A stretch of DNA of 64,000 bases from Fibrobacter sp. UWB13 (GCF_900177805.1 NZ_FXAX01000002.1:248001-312000), one strand, 5' to 3'; positions 1 to 9,091 are shown, numbered from the stretch's first letter. Notes: generated by a model not told the origin, from the letters alone. Made by a program: numbers and translations.

Positions 1-1428
1 AAAGTTTTCGGCTTCGATTTTGCCCGGGATTTCAGCGACCTTGCCACCAAACGGTTCGCGAGGTACAGGATCTGCCGGAGTGCCACTGCCCACGAGTGTC
101 ACAATGCAGTCCTTGTTGCTTGAATTGCCGGCATCCATGGTAATCGTCACGGAGCCATTCTTGACTTCGACTTCACCTTCGTACTTTGCATTTTTCGCTT
201 CACTTGTCGTGTACACATGGAATGTCTGGACATCGGCACCCTTCACATTGACGGTCACAGTCTTGCTATTCTTGTAGTCGCGGTTCACGAGCACCACGAT
301 AACGCTATCGCCATCTTTGCTCTTGTATGCACTTGCAAAGACTTCCTTTTCGGGGTTTGCTGTAGCGCCCACGCGGACAGCACCCGGGCGGACAAAGCGC
401 GCAAACTGGCTCATCACGTAACCGCGCTTAGAAATCTTGCCGATTTCGTTCTGCGGAATCTGGAGCTTGTTGCCAAAGTCCTTTTCCATGATGAGGCCGT
501 AGCAACGACGGATGTACCACCAGGTGTACTGATTGAAATTGCCCACGACCATGGCGCGGTGGATTTCGTAAGCTACGTCCATGGCGTTCACGGTATCGCG
601 CTTGTTGGCGTTCGCCTGGTCACCCGTATTCGTAATCGTGCGCCAGTAGTTACCGCTTCCCTGGCTTTCGGTATAGTGTTCCGTCATCCAGCGTTCGACT
701 TTTTTCTGGTCAGCAAGGCTGTACTGGAAGAAGTTGTCTCCAGTCCTTCGGTCACTCGCGTAAAAATGCGCGCCGAGAATGTCCCAGTTCTTGAGGGCAT
801 TGGCATCGTTCAAGACCTTATTGTAGAGGTTCTTGTCATAACGGAAGGATTCTGTAGAAATCACCTTCGCGCCATTCTTGCGCATCTTGTCGGCATAGCC
901 CTTGGTGAAGTTGTAGATTTCGTCTGCACTCCAGCAGGCCCATTCACCGCACCAGTCCGGTTCGTTACTGATGGAGATGGCGTACAGGGGAACGCCCTGG
1001 TTCTTCATGTAATCGTTAAAGTTATTCAGGTGGTCCACATACTTCTGGTAATTCGAAGAAGCCATGTGCTGGTTCGCCCCTGCGTACGGCGATGTCCACG
1101 GAGTCGCATAAAGGATAAAGTCATCGCCGGCGTACTTTTTGGCATACTTTGCGGCCTGAACTTCCTTGTTGAAGTCATTGGAATTGGCGTAAACCGGAAT
1201 ACGGAGCGTGTTGAGGCCGATTGTGCCATCGCCCGTACCAAAAGCAAGCTTGGCATCTGCTTCGGAAAGGCCGCCACCGCCCTGCCACTGGTTGTGCACC
1301 ATGCCACCAAAACCGCGAATCACCTGGTGTTCTTCGGTCACGTCAACGTTGACCGTCGAGGCAAAAGCAGGTATAGCAAAAACCAAACCGTAAGCGGCAG
1401 CCTTCAAGACTTCACCCATGCGCTTCAT
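1..1428 (-). CDS. GH30 (subfamily 8-like) glucuronoxylanase with CBM6, 3' end outside window
   Basis: Secreted endo-xylanase acting on glucuronoxylan, inferred from the family. The 476 visible residues start with a signal peptide (about 1-24), then a GH30 barrel opening with VIRGFGGM. The acid/base Glu lies in ISNEPDW (about E156) and the nucleophile in WMTEHY (about E250). The later WWYIRRCYG motif resembles the segment that carries the glucuronate-recognising Arg in characterised GH30_8 enzymes. A beta-sandwich side domain follows, and the last residues (GKIEAENF) are the start of a CBM6-like module cut off by the window edge. The ATG at 1428 is preceded by AGGAG seven bases away. It is the most downstream gene of the minus-strand xylanase cluster and has its own candidate operator at 1521-1537. 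Family call is solid; the exact subfamily is less certain. Confidence 0.9.
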   Translation of the reverse strand, partial: MKRMGEVLKAAAYGLVFAIPAFASTVNVDVTEEHQVIRGFGGMVHNQWQGGGGLSEADAKLAFGTGDGTIGLNTLRIPVYANSNDFNKEVQAAKYAKKYAGDDFILYATPWTSPYAGANQHMASSNYQKYVDHLNNFNDYMKNQGVPLYAISISNEPDWCGEWACWSADEIYNFTKGYADKMRKNGAKVISTESFRYDKNLYNKVLNDANALKNWDILGAHFYASDRRTGDNFFQYSLADQKKVERWMTEHYTESQGSGNYWRTITNTGDQANANKRDTVNAMDVAYEIHRAMVVGNFNQYTWWYIRRCYGLIMEKDFGNKLQIPQNEIGKISKRGYVMSQFARFVRPGAVRVGATANPEKEVFASAYKSKDGDSVIVVLVNRDYKNSKTVTVNVKGADVQTFHVYTTSEAKNAKYEGEVEVKNGSVTITMDAGNSSNKDCIVTLVGSGTPADPVPREPFGGKVAEIPGKIEAENF

Positions 1429-1520
1429 AGTAAATCTCCTAAAAAAGTAATCCCATATTTCTTCGTAATTTAAATTTATACCCATCGCGCAATCATTTTA
1501 CACCCCCAGAATAATTTTCC

Positions 1521-1537
1521 ATTGTCAATTTGGTAAT
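1521..1537 (-). promoter_or_regulatory. Candidate operator, GH30 gene
   Basis: Plus-strand ATTGTC-N5-GGTAAT, 17 bp, starting about 96 nt upstream of the GH30 ATG. It is a diverged version of the motif found upstream of the GH43 genes. A second diverged copy (ATTGAC-N5-GGTAAC) lies at 1876-1892, further upstream. The regulatory role is inferred from position and recurrence only. Confidence 0.4.
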
Positions 1538-1903
1538 GAGGTTTACAATGCCGCAGCCGCAAAATAAACAAATGCGTAGGCCGAGCGTCGCGGCCAAGCT
1601 TGCTTGGACATGACCGAGGCCAGCATTTGGTGCTTGAGCGTAGCGAAAGCACAAACACCTCGGAACGTTCGTCCCGAGGCGTAATGGCACCATTCAGCGC
1701 CATTAGGGTGTGTGGTTTAGGAGGACCTTTTGGGGAATCTTGAAAATTACGCTAAAGCAAACCGCTTTAGTCTCTCATTCAACATCCCATAAACTCCCTT
1801 GCAAGATTGCAAGACTTTCCACCTTAAAATTTAGGTTTCCCACCACCGAAAAACACATTTTCCCAAATTTTTATCATTGACATTTTGGTAACGAATCGCA
1901 ACG

Positions 1904-1934
1904 AAAAAAGAGAAGCACGCGAGCTTCTCTTTTT
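1904..1934 (-). terminator. Bidirectional-looking terminator after GH43 gene 1
   Basis: Hairpin AAGAGAAGC / GCTTCTCTT with a six-base loop, flanked by an A-run on one side and a T-run on the other. It lies about 95 nt past the stop of the GH43 gene ending at 2029, so it should end transcription of that gene on the minus strand. Confidence 0.75.
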
Positions 1935-2028
1935 GTAATGTTTGGATCCTATCGCTACGCTCCAAGATGACAGTGTGTTTAGGCATCAGGATGACAGAGC
2001 GTCACGTTCCTAGGTGACAGAGGTTGAA

Positions 2029-4221
2029 TTATCTTGCAACAGAGGTCATGAAAGTCTTGTGACCGTCAACGCTCTTGAGCATGTAAACGCCCTTAGTGAA
2101 TCCTGCACTCTGGAGGGCTTCGCCAGCCTTCTTTCCGGCGAGATCCACAGTGCCGAGCATTTTGCCGCTCACGCTATACACGCGGTAGACGCGAGAAGCA
2201 TTAGCCTGGAACTTCACAGCAGGCTTGAGACCCACTTCGCTCACTTCGCCGAGAGAGAACCAGTCCACGTTCACGTTGTCGCCCGTAATCACGAGACGAA
2301 TCACGTGCGTGCCCTTGGTAAGTTTCGCCTTGCCACCTTCGAATTCCTTATAAACGCTCCAGTCCTCGCCAGTCTGCGGAACCGTAATGGTGTCGCCAAC
2401 AGCCTTTCCGTCGGCCAAGAAACAGAAGCTTGCGCTTTCCATGCCAGTAGAAGCCGAGGCCTTAATCGCATAATCGCCATCTTCCGGAACTTCGACCGTG
2501 TATTCGAGCCATTCGCCAGAAGCGGTATAGCCAATCGCCATGCCCGTACCACCTTCGACAATGTCAACGCCCTGGTCTTCGCGGAACTTGGCATCGCCCT
2601 GGTTTGCCTTTTCGTTATCGCTGTAAGAATCCACATCGCCACCGCGGCCAACGCCCGGGATGTCATAATGTTCAGCTTCAATCTTTGCCGGAAGCGTCAC
2701 AGCCTTTTCGCCATACGGTTTCTGCGGTTCCGGAGGAGTCGTGCCGCTACCTTCAAAGCCCCATGCCTTAATTGCCATGGTGGAGTCCTGAGAGCCCTTG
2801 AACACGAGGAAAATTTCATCTACGATGCCCTTGAGGCCGGTCACTTCGCAGGAATTTTCTGCAAAAGTGTTCTTGTTGCCGGTATTCTTGAGCGTACAAG
2901 TGCCAGCGAGCGTACCTGTAGCAGAGCCCGAATGAATTTCAATCTTGTTGCCATCAGCAGCGCTTGCCGCCTGAACCACAAAGCCCGTTGCCGCCGTACC
3001 AAAGTCCACGCCACTCACGCGAATCCAGGATTCCTTCGTGGAAAGCGGGAGCAAGAGGTGTTCTGCAACCTTGCCCGGAGTCCAGTTCGAACGGCTGCGG
3101 ATGCCTTTCTGCTTGGAACTCGTCAAAGCCGGATACCAGTCATACGGATCGAAGTTTTCAATCTGCTTCGGGCCTTCCTTCGTGAAGGTCAGTTCCTTCA
3201 TGGTACCGTCACCGTTGTAGAAAAACTCGTCAACACTCACGCTGCGGTGGAATGCCGGCACCGGATTCGGGCGACCATCATCGGCCGGGATTTTTTCCAA
3301 GCCTTCGTAACCATTTGCAATGCGGCGGTCATGATAAGCGACATACCAGTGGCCCTTGAATTCGGCAATGCCATGGTGGTTATTGTTGTTGGCGTTGATG
3401 TTCTGACCGCCAATGTTCGGGTTCCCCATGAAGATACCCTTGTATTCGTAAGGACCCATCGGGTTCTTGGACATGCCGTATGCAATGCGCAAATCCGCCG
3501 TACTGTAAGAGAGATAGTAATTACCCTTATACTTGTGGATGTAAGAGGCTTCCATCGCCTTCGGGCCACCAATCTTCAATTGGGTCTTGGAGCCTACATC
3601 GAAGCCCTTCATATCCTTGTTCAACTTGTAGATATTGAAGATATTGTTGTTATTGTTGGCTGCCGGGCGGCTATTGCTTTCACCACCGCCAAACGTGAAA
3701 TAGCCTTGGCCATCGTCATCGAAGAAGATTGCCGGGTCAAAACACCAGCCAATGCCGTCGCAGTCGGCAAGACCGCCACCCCAATTGTTGATGAGTTTCT
3801 TGTTGCCAGAGACCGGGTTTGTCCACGGACCTGCAATACTGTCGGCACCGATAAGGCCGATACCGCCGCCACCGCCATCCGGGAACACAATGTAAAGTCT
3901 GTGGTCATTCGGGTTCACCGCAATGCCAGACGCCCAGATATCGCCAATGCCATCGACCTTGCGGGCATCGTAAATGATACCGAAGTCGGTCCAGTTCTTC
4001 ATATCCTTCGTGCGGAAACCGTAAAGGGCCTTGATATTATAGCCATTGGCATTCGATGCAGCAGGGTCATCCGAGTCGGTTATGACATAGAAATAAGTAT
4101 CATCGGCAGCGGCACCCGGGTCGGCCAAGTAATGGTAAGCCGAAATCGGGTTATCGGCAAGTGCTCCCACACCAAAACCGGCGAGCAAGCCTGCCATCGT
4201 TAAACGTTTCAGTAATCTCAT
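2029..4221 (-). CDS. GH43 + CBM6 secreted arabinofuranosidase/xylosidase (paralogue 1)
   Basis: Debranching or xylo-oligosaccharide hydrolase of the GH43 five-bladed propeller family, 730 aa. A signal peptide ends near ALA-D (22/23). The GH43 domain spans about 25-350: base Asp in HYLADPG (about D34), pKa-tuning Asp in CFDPAIFF (about D162), acid Glu in MEASYIHK (about E224). Residues 355-492 are a shared beta-sandwich-like module conserved in all three paralogues, 512-645 a CBM6 (KIEAEHYD, GEWLEYTV), and 660-730 a C-terminal tail typical of secreted Fibrobacter proteins. The ATG has AAGGAG six bases upstream. This gene, the next two GH43 genes and their leaders look like tandem duplications. 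I recall a characterised F. succinogenes S85 GH43/CBM6 arabinofuranosidase of similar build; the exact substrate is not readable from sequence. Confidence 0.9.
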   Translation of the reverse strand: MRLLKRLTMAGLLAGFGVGALADNPISAYHYLADPGAAADDTYFYVITDSDDPAASNANGYNIKALYGFRTKDMKNWTDFGIIYDARKVDGIGDIWASGIAVNPNDHRLYIVFPDGGGGGIGLIGADSIAGPWTNPVSGNKKLINNWGGGLADCDGIGWCFDPAIFFDDDGQGYFTFGGGESNSRPAANNNNNIFNIYKLNKDMKGFDVGSKTQLKIGGPKAMEASYIHKYKGNYYLSYSTADLRIAYGMSKNPMGPYEYKGIFMGNPNIGGQNINANNNNHHGIAEFKGHWYVAYHDRRIANGYEGLEKIPADDGRPNPVPAFHRSVSVDEFFYNGDGTMKELTFTKEGPKQIENFDPYDWYPALTSSKQKGIRSRSNWTPGKVAEHLLLPLSTKESWIRVSGVDFGTAATGFVVQAASAADGNKIEIHSGSATGTLAGTCTLKNTGNKNTFAENSCEVTGLKGIVDEIFLVFKGSQDSTMAIKAWGFEGSGTTPPEPQKPYGEKAVTLPAKIEAEHYDIPGVGRGGDVDSYSDNEKANQGDAKFREDQGVDIVEGGTGMAIGYTASGEWLEYTVEVPEDGDYAIKASASTGMESASFCFLADGKAVGDTITVPQTGEDWSVYKEFEGGKAKLTKGTHVIRLVITGDNVNVDWFSLGEVSEVGLKPAVKFQANASRVYRVYSVSGKMLGTVDLAGKKAGEALQSAGFTKGVYMLKSVDGHKTFMTSVAR

Positions 4222-4275
4222 TGTTCACTCCTTGGGATCGACCAAACACACCGCCATCCCGTTTTTTATAAAACT
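4222..4275 (-). promoter_or_regulatory. Conserved 5' leader, GH43 paralogue 1
   Basis: The mRNA leader just before the ATG contains GAGGGTAG, then GGATGGCGGTGTG, then GGTCGATCC and AAGGAGTG. The same order of blocks occurs before the two other GH43 genes (6605-6660 and 9029-9083). It may simply be duplicated with the gene, or be a regulatory leader; GGAT..ATCC could pair across the block. Confidence 0.4.
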
Positions 4276-4290
4276 ACCCTCAGAAACGCC

Positions 4291-4317
4291 AAAAGACCCA
4301 CGAAAAATCGTAGGTCT
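4291..4317 (-). terminator. Terminator after GH43 gene 2
   Basis: Minus-strand hairpin AGACCTACG / CGTGGGTCT followed by TTTT, about 60 nt past the stop at 4379. Confidence 0.65.
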
Positions 4318-4318
4318 C

Positions 4319-4335
4319 ATGGACAAAAAGTCAAT
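4319..4335 (-). promoter_or_regulatory. Candidate operator, GH43 paralogue 1
   Basis: Minus-strand ATTGAC-TTTTT-GTCCAT, a 17-bp quasi-palindrome whose ATTGAC half starts about 109-114 nt before the ATG at 4221. Near-identical elements occur at 6698-6714, 9122-9138 and 11290-11306. Confidence 0.5.
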
Positions 4336-4350
4336 AGTTACTAAAAGGAG

Positions 4351-4372
4351 ATGCCCGATCAAGTCGGGCATG
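4351..4372. repeat. Dispersed palindrome, GCCCG type
   Basis: ATGCCCGA-N6-TCGGGCAT, followed by GACA and preceded by AGGAG. The same family appears at 32642-32663 and 54532-54556, always between genes. It could form a strong hairpin in either transcript. Confidence 0.6.
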
Positions 4373-4378
4373 ACATCC

Positions 4379-6604
4379 TTAGCGAGTGGTGCGAACTCTT
4401 GCCACCGCGCCGTTGTGACGGTTACGGATGATGCAAACGCCCTGCACGTTCCTGGACTGCGGATTTTCGCGCCAGAGCTTCTTCGCTTCGTGGATATTGC
4501 GGGCCGTGAAGCTAGAAACCTTCTTGCCGGTCAAATCGAACACGTCGAAGTTTGCGACTGCATCGGCACCAAGCACCCTGAAGCCCTTGATACCAATTGT
4601 TTCGTCGTCCGGATCCTTAGCGTCCTTGCCTTTAGCAAACGTCATATAGTCGATATCGAACCAGTCGCCCGTAACAGCAAAACGGAGGATATGTTCGCCG
4701 GCCGGGAGCGTCACGTTAGCCTTGACCTTGATAAAGTCATCCCAGCTATCGCCAGCAACCGGAACTTCAGCAACAGACTTGCCATCAATGGAAAGCGTAA
4801 AGCTAGCCGTAGAATTATCCGTTGCCACAGAAGCAAACATCGTGTAGTCGCCATCATCCTTGACATTCACGGTATATTCGAGCCATTCACCAGACTGGTT
4901 ATAGCCCACGACATAGCCAGTAGCCTTCTTGTAGATATCCACGCCAGTGTCTTCGCGGTAGCTCTTGCCGCCGTTGCTTTCGGCACCGTGATCTTCGGAA
5001 TCGTTTTCGCTGTAGGACTTGATTTCGCTACCGCGGCCAGAGCCCGGAATGTCGAAGTTTTCCATTTCAATCTTGCCCGGAATATCCCAAGCCTTGCCGC
5101 TAAACGGCTTCTGCGGTTCCGGAGGAGTCGTGCCACTGCCTTCGAAGCCCCATGCCTTGATAGCCATGGTAGAGTCCCTGTCGCCCTTGAACACGAGGAA
5201 CAATTGCTTTACAATGCCCTTGAGGCCTTCAACTTCGCACTTGTTTTCGGCATAGGTATTCTTGTTGCCAGTATTCTTGAGCGTGCAAGTACCAGCAAGC
5301 GTACCCGTTGCAGAACCAGTGCGGATTTCAATCTTGTTGTTATCGGCAGCGCTTGCAGCTTCGACTGTGAAGCCCGTTGCAGCCGTACCAAAATCAACAC
5401 CCGAAACGCGGAGCCAAGATTCCTTGCTCGAAAGCGGGAGCAACACATGATCGGCGGCCTTGCCCTGCACAAAATTCGAACGGCTACGAACGCCCTTCTG
5501 CTTGGAGCTCGTGAGTGCCGGATACCAATCGTACGGGTCAAAGTTTTCAATCTGTGCCGGACCTTCATCCGTCACCTTCACCGTCTGAATGGTGCCGTCA
5601 GCATTGTAGAACATTTCGTCTACGGAAACGCTACGGTGATAGCCTTCGTTCGGTTTCGGCTGACCGTCATCGGCCGGAATAATTTCCAGGCCGTTATGGC
5701 CCTTGGCAATACGGCGGTCATGATAGACAACATAAGAGTGGCCCTTGAATTCGGCAATACCATGGTGGTTATTGTTGCCGTTGATGCTACGACCGTTCAT
5801 GCTCGGATCACCGAGAATCGTACCCTTCCAGGTGTAAGGACCCATTACGTTGTTAGATGTGCCATAGTCAATCGTCGGAGCGCCCTGCTGCCAGCCAGTA
5901 CTGTAAGAGAAGTAGTAAGTACCCTTGTGCTTGTGGATGTAAGAAGCTTCGAGCATTTTGCGGGTCGGCAAGTTGTTCACCTTCACATGGGAACCGTTGC
6001 CCACCGGGGCGTTCTTGGCATCGTTCAACTTGACAATGTCGAAGTTATCAGTGTTTGGACGGCTAGTGCTTTCGCCGCCGCCCCATGTCACGTAGGTGGT
6101 TCCGTCGTCATCGATAAAGATACCCGGGTCAAAGCACCAGGAAACGCCATCGCAACCGATAATGCCACGGCCACCAACAAGCTTATCCTTGCCCTGGCCC
6201 ACAGCATTTGTCCAAGGACCTTCAATAGCAGGCGCCTTGATGTAGCCAATGCCGCCGCCACCGCCATCCGGGAACACAATATAGAACGTACCGTTATGAA
6301 CAGCAATGCCAGAAGCCCAAATGTCGTTAATGCCACTTACCTTGCGGGCATCGTAAATAATACCGTAGTCGGTCCAGTTTTGCATATCCCTACTGCGGAA
6401 TGCATAAAGGGCGTAAATCTTGTAACCGTTAGAATTAGCAGGCGCCGGGTCATCGGAGTCCGTGATGATGTAGAAGTAATCATCGTCAGCGGCTGCACCC
6501 GGGTCAGCCAAGTAGTGGTAAGTAGAAATTGGGTTATCGGCAAGCGCGCTTACTCCAAAGCCCGCCAAGAGTCCAAACATCGTTACTTTCTTAAGTAGTT
6601 TCAT
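4379..6604 (-). CDS. GH43 + CBM6 secreted arabinofuranosidase/xylosidase (paralogue 2)
   Basis: 741 aa, collinear with the neighbouring GH43 genes. Signal peptide about 1-22; GH43 catalytic Asp in HYLADPG, Asp in CFDPGIFI, Glu in MLEASYIHK. Then the shared beta-sandwich-like module (FDPYDWYPALTSSKQKG through WGFEGSGTTPPEPQKP), a CBM6 (KIEMENFD, GEWLEYTV), and a C-terminal tail (FDVFDLTGKKVSSFTARN) ending in a basic stretch. The tail matches that of paralogue 3 and differs from paralogue 1, so paralogues 2 and 3 appear closer to each other there. ATG with AAGGAG five bases upstream. The role is inferred as arabinoxylan side-chain or oligomer hydrolysis. Confidence 0.9.
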   Translation of the reverse strand: MKLLKKVTMFGLLAGFGVSALADNPISTYHYLADPGAAADDDYFYIITDSDDPAPANSNGYKIYALYAFRSRDMQNWTDYGIIYDARKVSGINDIWASGIAVHNGTFYIVFPDGGGGGIGYIKAPAIEGPWTNAVGQGKDKLVGGRGIIGCDGVSWCFDPGIFIDDDGTTYVTWGGGESTSRPNTDNFDIVKLNDAKNAPVGNGSHVKVNNLPTRKMLEASYIHKHKGTYYFSYSTGWQQGAPTIDYGTSNNVMGPYTWKGTILGDPSMNGRSINGNNNHHGIAEFKGHSYVVYHDRRIAKGHNGLEIIPADDGQPKPNEGYHRSVSVDEMFYNADGTIQTVKVTDEGPAQIENFDPYDWYPALTSSKQKGVRSRSNFVQGKAADHVLLPLSSKESWLRVSGVDFGTAATGFTVEAASAADNNKIEIRTGSATGTLAGTCTLKNTGNKNTYAENKCEVEGLKGIVKQLFLVFKGDRDSTMAIKAWGFEGSGTTPPEPQKPFSGKAWDIPGKIEMENFDIPGSGRGSEIKSYSENDSEDHGAESNGGKSYREDTGVDIYKKATGYVVGYNQSGEWLEYTVNVKDDGDYTMFASVATDNSTASFTLSIDGKSVAEVPVAGDSWDDFIKVKANVTLPAGEHILRFAVTGDWFDIDYMTFAKGKDAKDPDDETIGIKGFRVLGADAVANFDVFDLTGKKVSSFTARNIHEAKKLWRENPQSRNVQGVCIIRNRHNGAVARVRTTR

Positions 6605-6660
6605 AACACTCCTTAGGATCGACCATACACCGTCAATCCATCCAATCTAAAAGTACCTCC
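6605..6660 (-). promoter_or_regulatory. Conserved 5' leader, GH43 paralogue 2
   Basis: Blocks GGAGGTAC, GGATGGATTGACGGTGTATG, GGTCGATCC and AAGGAGTG in the same order as before the other two GH43 genes. Confidence 0.4.
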
Positions 6661-6697
6661 AAAAAAACAAAACAGCCCTGAACACGCCAAAAGATTT

Positions 6698-6714
6698 ATG
6701 GACAAAACGTCAAT
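6698..6714 (-). promoter_or_regulatory. Candidate operator, GH43 paralogue 2
   Basis: Minus-strand ATTGAC-GTTTT-GTCCAT, about 105-110 nt upstream of the ATG at 6604 and downstream of the previous gene's terminator, so it is placed as a promoter-proximal site. Confidence 0.5.
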
Positions 6715-6735
6715 GAGTCCGTAAAAATTTGGATG

Positions 6736-6762
6736 CAAAAAAGGCCCCTCTTGCGAGAAGCC
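6736..6762 (-). terminator. Terminator after GH43 gene 3
   Basis: Minus-strand GGCTTCTC-GCAA-GAGGGGCC (two G-U pairs) followed by six T residues, about 30 nt after the stop at 6794. Confidence 0.75.
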
Positions 6763-6793
6763 CTTTTATACGGATGTGTGTTTCTTGGAGATT

Positions 6794-9028
6794 CTAGCGC
6801 GTCATGCGGACCTTAGCCATCATGCCTGTGCTACGGTTGCGGATGAGGCACACGCCCTGCACCTTCTTAGCATGGGAACCATCACGCAGAATGTTCTTCG
6901 CTTCGTTCATATTGCGAGCCGTGAAGCTTGCCACCTTCTTGCCCGTCAAGTCGAACACGTCGAAAGTCGTAGCTGCCGACGCATTCATACGGACCATCTG
7001 ACGGATACCCACTTCGCCACCTTCATCCGGGTCCTTTGCATCCTTGCCAGATGCAAACTGAATGTAGTCGATGTCCATCCAGTCGCCAGTCACGGTAAAG
7101 CGGAGGATATGCTTCCCTGCCGGGAGCTTCACATTAGCCTTCACCTTGCTGTAATCGTCATAGTTTTCTTCGCCATCGTTTTTCGGCACGGCAATAGATT
7201 CCGTAATATCGTCGCCATCGATGGAGAGCTTGAAGCTAGAAGTTGCATTGGCAGAAGCCACAGCAGCAAACATCGTGTAGTCGCCTTCTGCAGCCACATC
7301 CACAGTGTATTCGAGCCATTCACCGGTCTGGTTGTAACCGACGACATAGCCCGTTGCCTTCTTGTAGATATCCACGCCAGTGCCTTCGCGGTAGCTCTTG
7401 CCACCATTGCTTTCGGCACCATGGTCATCAGAATCGTTGTCAGCGTAAGAATCGTTACCTGCGCCATAGCCCGGTTCATCGAAGTTTTCCATTTCGATCT
7501 TGCCCGGGATTGCCCAAGCCTTGCCGCCAAACGGCTGCTGCGGTTCAGGTTCGCGCTTCGTACCCTGGAATTCCCATTCCAAAACGCCCATGGTAGAGTC
7601 CTTGCCATTGTTCTTGAACACGAAGAACACCTGGTCAACAACGCCGGTGAGGCCCTTCATTGCGCAATCGTTATCCACGAAGGTCTTGTTATTAGCGGTC
7701 TTAGCAAGTTCGCAAGTACCGGCGAGCGTACCGCTTGCGCTACCCGTATGGATTTCAATCTTGTTGCCTTCGCCCACGTTTGCGGCCTTGATGCGGAGGT
7801 TTTCAGCACCCTTACCGAAGTCCACGCCAGAAACACGAATCCAAGATTCGCTACGGCTCGTGAGTGGCAAGAGCACATGCACAACGGGCTTGCCCTGAGT
7901 CCAGTCCGTACGGCTACGGATGTTCATCTGCTTGGAGCTCGTCGTTGCCTTGTAGGTCTTGTACGGGTCAAAGTTCTTGATCTGCTTCGGTCCTTCACGG
8001 GTGAAGGTGAGCTTGTTCATCTTGTCGCCATTCCAGGTGAGTTCGTCGATAGACACGCTTCTGTGGTTTTCGTAGTTCGGATTTTCGGAACGCACGCCAG
8101 CCTGAGTCGTTGCAGCCGGGTGGTTGTCAGAAGTCACCAAGCGACGGTCGTGGTAAACGGCATACCACTTGTCCTTGAACGGAGCAAAGCCCTGGTGGTT
8201 GTTGCCGCCTTCGCCGTGAGCGTCGGGCACAGAGCCAATGCCCGGAATAACCGTACCCACAAAGGTATACGGGCCCCAAATATTGTTGGACATACCATAG
8301 TCAATCACCTGGCTACGGTTGTTGAAGCTCAAGTAATAGGTGCTACCCTTCTTATGCAAGTAAGGAGCTTCGAAGGAGTTTGGCAAAGAAACCTTCTTCA
8401 AGGAGTTCTTGTCGAAAGTAATCTTGCCGTTGCTTTCGGTAAAACTGATAATGTCGAAGTTGTTGCCGTAGGGGCGCTGGCCGCTTTCGCCACCACCGAA
8501 AATCACGTAACCCTTGCCGTCGTCATCAATCAAGATGCCCGGGTCAAAGCAATGCGCAATGCCATCGCAACCTCCGATAAGGCTACCGCCACCTGCAATT
8601 CTGTTGACACCATGGGTTTCCTTAACGGGGTCGGTATAAGGCCCGTCGATAGCCGGGGCCGTAATCATGCCCACGCCGCTTGCACCATCAGGGTAAACAA
8701 TGTAAACCTTGCCGTTTTTCACGGCAATGCCCGAAGCCCAGGTGTTGTTCGGATAGTTCCCGAATTCACGCCTGGAACGGAAAATCATGCCGTGATCAGT
8801 CCAGTTCTTCATGTCTTCAGACGTGAAGGCGTAAAGGCCGACAATATCGTAGTTCCAGTTCGTCTGGTTGTTATAGTCATCCACATCGGTCAAGATGTAG
8901 AAGGTATCACCGTCAGAGGCGCAAGAAGGGTCCGCCAGATAGTGATAGCTAGAAATAGGGTTGTCAGCAAGCGCACTTACACCAAAGCCAGCAATTAAGC
9001 CCAGTGCAGCCAAACGTTTCATGTTCAT
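6794..9028 (-). CDS. GH43 + CBM6 secreted arabinofuranosidase/xylosidase (paralogue 3)
   Basis: About 744 aa. A GTG two codons upstream is possible, but the ATG at 9028 lies five bases after AAGGAG, the same spacing as in the paralogues. Signal peptide, then the GH43 domain with Asp in HYLADPS, Asp in CFDPGILI and Glu in NSFEAPYLHK (FEAP rather than LEAS). Next come the shared beta-sandwich-like module, a CBM6 (KIEMENFD, GEWLEYTV) and the C-terminal tail (FDVFDLTGKKVASFTARN) ending in VRMTR. The loop around the acid Glu and the SWIRVSGVDFG module differ somewhat from paralogues 1 and 2, so specificity may have diverged. First enzyme gene downstream of the lipoprotein/TIGR02147 pair. Confidence 0.9.
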   Translation of the reverse strand: MNMKRLAALGLIAGFGVSALADNPISSYHYLADPSCASDGDTFYILTDVDDYNNQTNWNYDIVGLYAFTSEDMKNWTDHGMIFRSRREFGNYPNNTWASGIAVKNGKVYIVYPDGASGVGMITAPAIDGPYTDPVKETHGVNRIAGGGSLIGGCDGIAHCFDPGILIDDDGKGYVIFGGGESGQRPYGNNFDIISFTESNGKITFDKNSLKKVSLPNSFEAPYLHKKGSTYYLSFNNRSQVIDYGMSNNIWGPYTFVGTVIPGIGSVPDAHGEGGNNHQGFAPFKDKWYAVYHDRRLVTSDNHPAATTQAGVRSENPNYENHRSVSIDELTWNGDKMNKLTFTREGPKQIKNFDPYKTYKATTSSKQMNIRSRTDWTQGKPVVHVLLPLTSRSESWIRVSGVDFGKGAENLRIKAANVGEGNKIEIHTGSASGTLAGTCELAKTANNKTFVDNDCAMKGLTGVVDQVFFVFKNNGKDSTMGVLEWEFQGTKREPEPQQPFGGKAWAIPGKIEMENFDEPGYGAGNDSYADNDSDDHGAESNGGKSYREGTGVDIYKKATGYVVGYNQTGEWLEYTVDVAAEGDYTMFAAVASANATSSFKLSIDGDDITESIAVPKNDGEENYDDYSKVKANVKLPAGKHILRFTVTGDWMDIDYIQFASGKDAKDPDEGGEVGIRQMVRMNASAATTFDVFDLTGKKVASFTARNMNEAKNILRDGSHAKKVQGVCLIRNRSTGMMAKVRMTR

Positions 9029-9083
9029 ACACACTCCTTCGGACCAGCATACACCGCCAATCCATCCATTATTAATCTACCTC
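9029..9083 (-). promoter_or_regulatory. Conserved 5' leader, GH43 paralogue 3
   Basis: Blocks GGAGGTAG, GGATGGATTGGCGGTGTATG, GGTCC and GAAGGAGTG in the same order as before the other two GH43 genes. Confidence 0.4.
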
Positions 9084-9091
9084 CAAACAAC

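Larger units (their letters stand above)
1429..2028. other. Noncoding gap between GH30 and GH43 genes
   Basis: No credible gene is seen in these 600 bases. They hold the terminator of the upstream GH43 gene (1904-1934), two copies of the 17-bp operator-like motif (1521-1537 and 1876-1892), and small inverted repeats such as CTAAAGC/GCTTTAG near 1752-1770 and CCTCGG/CCGAGG near 1658-1679. ORFs here are short and lack ribosome binding sites or family resemblance. Confidence 0.6.

Noticed and set aside
217-1473. 418-aa plus-strand ORF across the GH30 gene
   Set aside because: Antisense shadow of the GH30 frame, which has a clear signal peptide, catalytic motifs and RBS.
1430-2028. Insertion sequence or CRISPR
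   Set aside because: No transposase, terminal inverted repeats with target duplications, or regularly spaced repeats were seen anywhere in the window.
2014-9000. Long open frames antisense to the GH43 genes (729-788 aa)
   Set aside because: They are mirror images of GH43 codons on the opposite strand, with no signal peptide, RBS or family resemblance. Their length comes from codon usage.
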